Assembly: GCF_014656195.1 (NCBI RefSeq)
Contig: NZ_BNBY01000004.1
Coordinates: 154,329 to 218,328, forward strand
Reading direction: 5' to 3'
Length of the DNA stretch: 64,000 nt
Source: Kitasatospora xanthocidica
GTDB lineage: Bacteria; Actinomycetota; Actinomycetes; Streptomycetales; Streptomycetaceae
In this document: piece after piece, positions 57,775 through 64,000 of the stretch
How positions within the stretch are numbered: position 1 is the first letter of the stretch
How the letters are laid out: every line of letters starts with the position of its first letter
The notes under the pieces: generated by a model
The model's database searches: none
Told to the model about the DNA's origin: nothing
Seen by the model: only the letters and a program-made list of their open reading frames with translations
Program-made: the position numbers and the translations under genes

Positions 57775-58704
57775 GTGCACGACCTACCGCAGCAGCTGGC
57801 CAACGGCCTGATCCTCGGAGCCCTCTACGGGCTCGTCGCGATCGGCTACACGATGGTCTACGGCATCGTCCAGCTCATCAACTTCGCCCACGGCGAGATC
57901 GTCATGGTCGGCGGCTTCGGCGCCCTGACCGCCTACCTCGCCCTCCCCGGCGGCACCACCCTCTGGCTGGCCCTACCGCTGATGCTGATCGCCGGCGTCC
58001 TGGTCTCCACCCTCACCGCCGTCGCCGCCGAGCGGTTCGCCTACCGCCCCCTGCGCAACGCGCCCCGGCTCGCCCCGCTGATCACCGCGATCGGGCTGTC
58101 CATCTTCCTGCAGCAGCTGGTCTTCTCCTTCTACCCCGACGCCAAGAAGGCCCGGGTCTTCCCCAAGATCCCCGGCGACCCCTTCAGCCTCGGCTCCGTC
58201 ACCATCCAGCGCAGCGACCTCTTCCTGATCATCGCCGCCCCGCTCTGCATGCTCGCCCTCGGCTGGTTCGTCACCCGCACCCGCTCCGGCCGCGCCATGC
58301 AGGCCACCAGCCAGGACCCGGACACCGCCAAGCTGATGGGCATCGACACCGACCGCATCATCGTCATGGCCTTCGCCATCGGTGCCGCGTTCGCCGCCGT
58401 CGCCGCCGTCGCCTACGGCCTGCGCAGCGGCCAGGTCGACTTCCGGATGGGCTTCATCCTCGGCCTCAAGGCCTTCACCGCCGCCGTCCTCGGCGGCATC
58501 GGCAACATCTACGGCGCCATGCTCGGCGGCCTCGCCCTCGGCCTCGCCGAGGCCCTCGCCACCGGGTACATCCAGCACCTGCCCGGCATGCACCTCTTCG
58601 GAGGCGGCGCCTGGAAGGACGTCTGGGCCTTCGTTCTCCTCATCCTCGTGCTCCTCGTCCGGCCCCAGGGCCTGCTCGGCGAGCGCGTCGCGGACAGGGC
58701 GTGA
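57775..58704 (+). CDS. Branched-chain amino acid ABC permease (LivH-type)
   Basis: 309 residues, GTG with ACGGAGG upstream. Eight or so helices; start 'QLANGLILGALYGLVAIGYTMVYGIVQLINFAHGEIVMVGGF' is diagnostic, as is FAAVLGGIGNIYGAMLGGLALGLAE-like 'VLGGIGNIYGAMLGG'. The stop overlaps the next GTG (GTGA). Confidence 0.95.
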   Translation: MHDLPQQLANGLILGALYGLVAIGYTMVYGIVQLINFAHGEIVMVGGFGALTAYLALPGGTTLWLALPLMLIAGVLVSTLTAVAAERFAYRPLRNAPRLAPLITAIGLSIFLQQLVFSFYPDAKKARVFPKIPGDPFSLGSVTIQRSDLFLIIAAPLCMLALGWFVTRTRSGRAMQATSQDPDTAKLMGIDTDRIIVMAFAIGAAFAAVAAVAYGLRSGQVDFRMGFILGLKAFTAAVLGGIGNIYGAMLGGLALGLAEALATGYIQHLPGMHLFGGGAWKDVWAFVLLILVLLVRPQGLLGERVADRA

Positions 58705-60637
58705 CCACCATGACCACCACGACCACCGAGACCACCCCGGTCATCCCCCTGCCGGCCCGCGCCGCCGCGGCCCTCACCGGCCTCGGCGCGCTCGCCACCG
58801 CCGCCTCCGCCGCCATGGCCTGGACCTGGACCTCCGACTTCCCCGGCGACCTCACCTTCTACGGCTCCCCGGCCGGCCTCCAGTGGCTCGCCCTCGCCGC
58901 CGGCCTCCTCACCCTGGTCGTGCTGCTCGGCTCCCAGGGCGTCCCCGGACTGCGCTGGGCCACCCCCGCCGGCAGCAACAACGCCGTCCTGTACGCCGCC
59001 ACCGGCACCCTGGCCGTCAGCGTCTACTCCGTCGCCTCGATCGCCGTCGAACTCGACGGCCTCGTCAACCTCGAACCCGGCGGCTGGGTCCTCGCCGCCG
59101 GCGGCCTGATCACCGTCCTCGGCGCCCTCGGCCTCCCGCTCGACCGGCGCACCGCCGTCCCGCTGCGGATCGTCGACAAGCGGCTCTTCCTGCTCGTCCC
59201 GGCCGCCCCCCTCGTCTGGTTCGGCACCCACGCCATCCCCGAGGACAAGCCGGTCGCCCCCGTGCTGACCGCCCTCGCCGGCGGCGTGGCCATCGCCACC
59301 GGCGCCGTCCTCCTCGTCCAGCTCGGCCACCTCGCCAACACCTGGCTGCGCCTGGGCAAGATCGAGCGCCCGCTCGACGCCCCGCGCGCGCTGCCGTCCT
59401 GGGTCGAGGTCCTGGTGATCATCGTCGCCTTCGGGCTCGGCCTCTTCGCGATCACCTTCGGCATCGACACCGAGTACGGCGAACTCTTCATCGGCTGCCT
59501 GCTGTTCGCCGGCCCCACGCTGGCCGCCCTCACCAAGTCCGGCCTGATCGCCCGGCTGCGCGCACTGACCGTCAAGCACCGCCCGGTCACCACCGGCGCG
59601 GCCTTCGCCGCCGCCGCGAGCTTCCCCTTCACCCAGAGCAGCGACCAGTACACCTCGGTCGCCACCAACATCCTGATCTTCGCCACCGTCGCGCTCGGCC
59701 TCAACATCGTCGTCGGCCTGGCCGGCCTGCTCGACCTCGGCTACGTCGCCTTCCTCGGCGTCGGCGCCTACTCCGCCGCCCTGGTCTCCGGCTCCCCCGC
59801 CTCGCCCATCCACGTCCAGTTCCCGTTCTGGGCCGCGATGCTCACCGGCGCCGCCGTCTCCATGATCTTCGGCGTCATCATCGGCGCCCCGACCCTGCGG
59901 CTGCGCGGCGACTACCTCGCCATCGTCACCCTGGGCTTCGGCGAGATCTTCCGCATCACCATGCTCAACCTCAACGGCACCACCGGCCCCAAGGTCACCA
60001 ACGGCTCCAACGGCATCCCGCGGATCCCCGACCTGGAGATCTTCGGCTTCGACCTCGGCAAGCCCCACACCGTGGCCGGCATCGAACTCGGCCGCTTCTC
60101 CAACTACTACCTGCTGATGCTCCTGGTCACCGCCGTGGTCGTGCTCATCTTCGCCCGCGTCGGCAACTCCCGCATCGGCCGCGCCTGGGTCGCCATCCGC
60201 GAGGACGAGACCGCCGCCGAGGCCATGGGCATCAACGGCTTCCGCCTCAAGCTCCTCGCCTTCGCCCTCGGCGCCTGCCTCGCCGGCCTCGCCGGCACCG
60301 TCCAGGCCCACGTCAGCTACACCGTCACCCCCGACCAGTACACCTTCGCCGAGGCCCTCCCGCCCAACTCCGCCTTCCTGCTCGCCGCCGTCATCCTCGG
60401 CGGCATGGGCACCATCAGCGGCCCGCTGGCCGGCGCCACCCTCCTCTTCCTCATCCCGAAGAAGCTCGAGTTCCTCGCCGACTACCAGCTCCTCGCCTTC
60501 GGCGCCGCCCTCATCGTCCTGATGCGCGTCCGCCCCGAGGGCCTCATCCCCAACCGGCGGCAGCAGCTGGAGTTCCACGAGGCCGCCATCCCGGCGCAGC
60601 CCACCGGCGAGCCGACCGCACTCACCAAGGCAGGGGC

Positions 60638-60641
<4 letters not shown>
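58701..60641 (+). CDS. Branched-chain amino acid ABC permease (LivM-type) with long N-terminal extension
   Basis: 646 residues from GTG 58701 (ATG 58710 also possible). The LivM core is at ~330-630 (FATVALGLNIVVGLAGLLDLGYVAFLGVGAYSAAL ... GDYLAIVTLGFGEIFRI ... IREDETAAEAMGINGFRLKLLAFALGACLAGLAG). The first ~300 residues form extra hydrophobic helices (several TM) not present in the enteric protein; this length is usual in streptomycetes. Stop overlaps the ATPase start. Confidence 0.94.
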
Positions 60642-62193
<1,552 letters not shown>

Positions 62194-62204
62194 CCCCGTA
62201 CGCA

Positions 62205-62241
62205 CGAAGGGCCCGGCGGACACTGTCCGCCGGGCCCTTCG
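62205..62241. terminator. 17-bp perfect stem between convergent genes
   Basis: CGAAGGGCCCGGCGGAC, loop ACT, complementary arm. Ends both the transport operon and the ANTAR gene. Confidence 0.9.
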
Positions 62242-62254
62242 CCGTGTCCGCGTA

Positions 62255-62911
62255 CTACTCGGACGTGCCCTCTTCCGCCTTCTTGCGGTCCTGGGCGTCG
62301 CCCTCCTCGATGACGGCCTCGGCCACGGCCGCCATCGTCATCCGCCGGTCCATCGAGGTCTTCTGGATCCACCGGAACGCGGCCGGCTCGGTCAGCCCGA
62401 ACTTCGTCTGCAGCACGCCCTTCGCCCGGTCCACCAGCTTCCGGGTCTCCAGCCGCTGGGTGAGATCCCCGATCTCCTTCTCCAGCGCCCGCATCTCGGT
62501 GTGCCGCGACACCGCCATCTCGATCGCCGGCACCAGGTCCGCCTTCGAGAACGGCTTGACGATGTACGCCATCGCCCCCGCGTCCCGCGCCCGGTCCACC
62601 AGCTCCCGCTGCGAGAACGCCGTCAGCATCAGCACCGGAGCCAGGTGCTTCTCGTGGATCTGCTCCGCGGCCGACAGCCCGTCCAGCACCGGCATCTTCA
62701 CGTCGAAGATCGCCAGATCCGGCTTCAGCTCCTCCACGAGCTTCACCGCCGTCGCCCCGTCCCCCGCTTCGCCGACGACGGTGTACCCCTCCTCCTCGAG
62801 CATCTCCTTGAGGTCGAGGCGGATCAACGCCTCGTCCTCGGCGATCACGATCCGGGTGATCTGGGGCGTATCGGTCTCAAGCGGCTGTGCCTGCTCGTCG
62901 GCGGTGCTCAC
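62255..62911 (-). CDS. ANTAR-domain response regulator (transcription antiterminator type)
   Basis: 218 residues from GTG 62911 with AGGAG four bases upstream; an in-frame ATG at 62941 (leaderless possibility) would add ten. Receiver domain: IVIAEDEALIRLDLKEML, phospho-Asp in DLAIFDVKMP, Thr in MLTAFSQ, Lys in YIVKPFSKADLV. The C-terminal ANTAR domain (about 160-215) is a three-helix RNA-binding bundle (KLVDRAKGVLQTKFGLTEPAAFRWIQKTSM). Such proteins bind paired hairpins in mRNA leaders. Close relative of mycobacterial PdtaR. Confidence 0.94.
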   Translation of the reverse strand: MSTADEQAQPLETDTPQITRIVIAEDEALIRLDLKEMLEEEGYTVVGEAGDGATAVKLVEELKPDLAIFDVKMPVLDGLSAAEQIHEKHLAPVLMLTAFSQRELVDRARDAGAMAYIVKPFSKADLVPAIEMAVSRHTEMRALEKEIGDLTQRLETRKLVDRAKGVLQTKFGLTEPAAFRWIQKTSMDRRMTMAAVAEAVIEEGDAQDRKKAEEGTSE

Positions 62912-62968
62912 GGGGCTCCTAGTTCCGGCGGGGTACTGCATGCACGAGGGTACCTAGACACGGTATGT

Positions 62969-62998
62969 TTGAACTCAGCAGGGTCGGGGGGCAACCTT
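62969..62998 (+). promoter_or_regulatory. Promoter of the tRNA gene
   Basis: TTGAAC (62969-62974), 18 bp, AACCTT (62993-62998); transcription would begin just before the tRNA 5' end. Confidence 0.5.
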
Positions 62999-63011
62999 CG
63001 AATCTGCGCAT

Positions 63012-63084
63012 GCCCCGGTAGTCCAGCGGGAGAGACACGGCACTCAAAACGCCGCCAGCGTGGGTTCGAATCCCACTCGGGGCA
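63012..63084 (+). tRNA. tRNA with anticodon CAA (Leu), short class-I shape
   Basis: 73 nt fold: acceptor GCCCCGG / TCGGGGC with A73; D-arm GTC / GAC; anticodon stem CGGCA / CGCCG (last pair A-C mismatched) with loop CTCAAAA, anticodon CAA; variable region only CCAGC; T-arm GTGGG-TTCGAAT-CCCAC. CCA is not encoded. T-rich sequence follows. CAA reads the leucine codon TTG, but leucine tRNAs normally have a long variable arm, which is absent here. See findings. Confidence 0.85.
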
Positions 63085-63203
63085 CTTTTCCTTCGATTCC
63101 AAAGTCATTTAGGGTAACCTAATGCTTGGCGATCTTCATCCGTCCGGGTGGAAACTGTCCAATTCGCCCGCGCATTCAGCCTACGCTGCGCAAGATCACC
63201 CGT

Positions 63204-63989
63204 ATGGCAGTTCGATCCACGCGTGAAGAAGCCGTCCTGCTGCTACGCCAGGGCACCCGAAACTGTGACGTCTCCCGCCGGCTCGGGGTCCCATCCGGCA
63301 CCGTCTCGTGGTGGAAGCAACAGGATCGTGCCAAGCACGGAAATTTCCCCGCCCCTGAGCGCACCACATGCCCCCGCTGCTACGCCGACGAGCTCAACCA
63401 CCCGGCCTATGCCTACTTGCTCGGCGCCTACCTGGGCGACGGCCACATCACCCGCTCAAAGCTGTGCCGGGCCCAGAGCTTGTTCATCACTTGCGACGAC
63501 AAGTGGCCGGGAGTCATGGATTCCATCGAGCAAGCCATGCGTCAGGTATTTCCGAGGAACAACACCTACCGGCTGCAGCGCCCCGGCTGTCACAACGTCA
63601 AGCTCCACTCAGTTCACCTGACCTGCCACTTTCCCCAACACGGCCCTGGCAAGAAGCACGAGCGCACCATAGCCCTGGCCCCCTGGCAACAGGAGATCGT
63701 CGACGAGCACCCCTGGGAGTTCCTGCGCGGGCTGATCCACTCCGACGGCTGCCGCATCACCAACTGGGCCACCCGCACAGTCCGTGGCGTCACAAAGCGC
63801 CACGAATACCCGCGATACTTCTTCACCAACACCTCGACCGACATCATCGCCCTCTTCACCGCCACCCTCGACGCCGTCGGCGTCCAGTGGAAGGCCGCGA
63901 TCCCCCGCCCCACCGGCCAGGTCAACATCTCCGTCGCCCGCAAGGACTCCGTGGCCCTCATGGACGCCCACATCGGCCCCAAGTACTGA
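63204..63989 (+). CDS. LAGLIDADG-type (homing-endonuclease-like) protein with N-terminal HTH
   Basis: 261 residues from ATG 63204 (no strong ribosome-binding site; a TTG at 63126 is in frame but adds unconserved residues). An N-terminal helix-turn-helix (about 8-42, AVLLLRQGTRNCDVSRRLGVPSGTVSWWKQ) is followed by CPRCY and two LAGLIDADG motifs: LLGAYLGDGH (72-81) and FLRGLIHSDG (173-182), each with the acidic residue. No intron or intein context surrounds it; it sits 120 bp after the tRNA. Streptomycete genomes carry similar free-standing genes near tRNAs; role unclear. The window ends 11 bp later. Confidence 0.88.
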   Translation: MAVRSTREEAVLLLRQGTRNCDVSRRLGVPSGTVSWWKQQDRAKHGNFPAPERTTCPRCYADELNHPAYAYLLGAYLGDGHITRSKLCRAQSLFITCDDKWPGVMDSIEQAMRQVFPRNNTYRLQRPGCHNVKLHSVHLTCHFPQHGPGKKHERTIALAPWQQEIVDEHPWEFLRGLIHSDGCRITNWATRTVRGVTKRHEYPRYFFTNTSTDIIALFTATLDAVGVQWKAAIPRPTGQVNISVARKDSVALMDAHIGPKY

Positions 63990-64000
63990 CGGCGGCGCGG

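Noticed and set aside
63126..63203. TTG-initiated extension of the LAGLIDADG gene
   Set aside because: Adds 26 residues with no similarity to the HTH; the ATG at 63204 is the better start.

Overview
The window is chromosomal DNA from a high-GC actinomycete, almost certainly a member of the Streptomycetaceae (Streptomyces or Kitasatospora). The grounds are very strong G/C bias at third codon positions, many GTG starts and ATGA/GTGA stop-start overlaps, many apparently leaderless genes with a -10 box about 6-8 nt before the start codon, and family content typical of streptomycetes (SAV2148-type HEPN protein, DUF397, DUF5753 and DUF6879 proteins). The order coaE ... rpsA ... hrpB ... polA ... 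branched-chain amino acid ABC operon ... ANTAR regulator resembles the conserved core of a streptomycete chromosome.

Region by region. 1-2.9 kb: a truncated hypothetical gene, a DEDDh exonuclease, an acetyltransferase and a HEPN-domain protein. 3.3-9.8 kb: glgX-treY-treZ, which convert glycogen to trehalose. 9.9-12.2 kb: a split transketolase (two subunit genes) divergent from soxR, with a canonical SoxR-type operator in a 19-bp-spacer promoter between them. 12.3-16.1 kb: a phosphotransferase, two tandem acetyltransferases, a formylglycine-generating-enzyme-like protein, a START-like protein and a membrane protein.

16.1-26.1 kb is the accessory heart of the window. It starts with a conservon-like unit: an anti-sigma-type ATPase and two tiny coupled genes, divergent from an XRE/DUF5753 regulator and three DUF397 genes, two of them arising from a 346-bp tandem duplication. 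It continues with a graspetide (ATP-grasp RiPP) locus: a small protein, DUF6879 and XRE/DUF5753 genes, then a precursor peptide (tgmA), an ATP-grasp ligase (tgmB), a PIMT-like methyltransferase (tgmC), a kinase-like protein, an acetyltransferase and two more DUF6879 genes. Gene fragments between these copies record repeated segmental duplication and loss.

26.2-39.3 kb holds a methyltransferase, a membrane esterase, a lipoprotein, a secreted HNH-like protein, several acetyltransferases, LysR and MarR regulators, an orphan histidine kinase, coaE, a metallo-hydrolase and an MMPL exporter. 39.4-45.6 kb is core: rpsA with a textbook promoter, a long leader and a strong terminator, then a methyltransferase, hrpB and a HAD hydrolase. 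45.7-52.0 kb is again variable: an XRE/TPR regulator, a recombinase-fold/ATPase fusion whose start codon lies in a perfect 18-bp palindrome, an F420-type oxidoreductase, and a protein of six near-identical 43-residue repeats. 52.2-64.0 kb: polA, a thioesterase, the five-gene branched-chain amino acid ABC operon, an ANTAR response regulator, a short tRNA with anticodon CAA, and a LAGLIDADG protein beside it.

The best candidates for new biology are the kinase/GNAT/DUF6879-bearing graspetide locus with its decayed repeat modules, the recombinase-fold/ATPase fusion with the palindrome on its start codon, and the class-I-shaped CAA tRNA next to a free-standing LAGLIDADG gene. All functional statements rest on reading motifs by eye; no database search was run.
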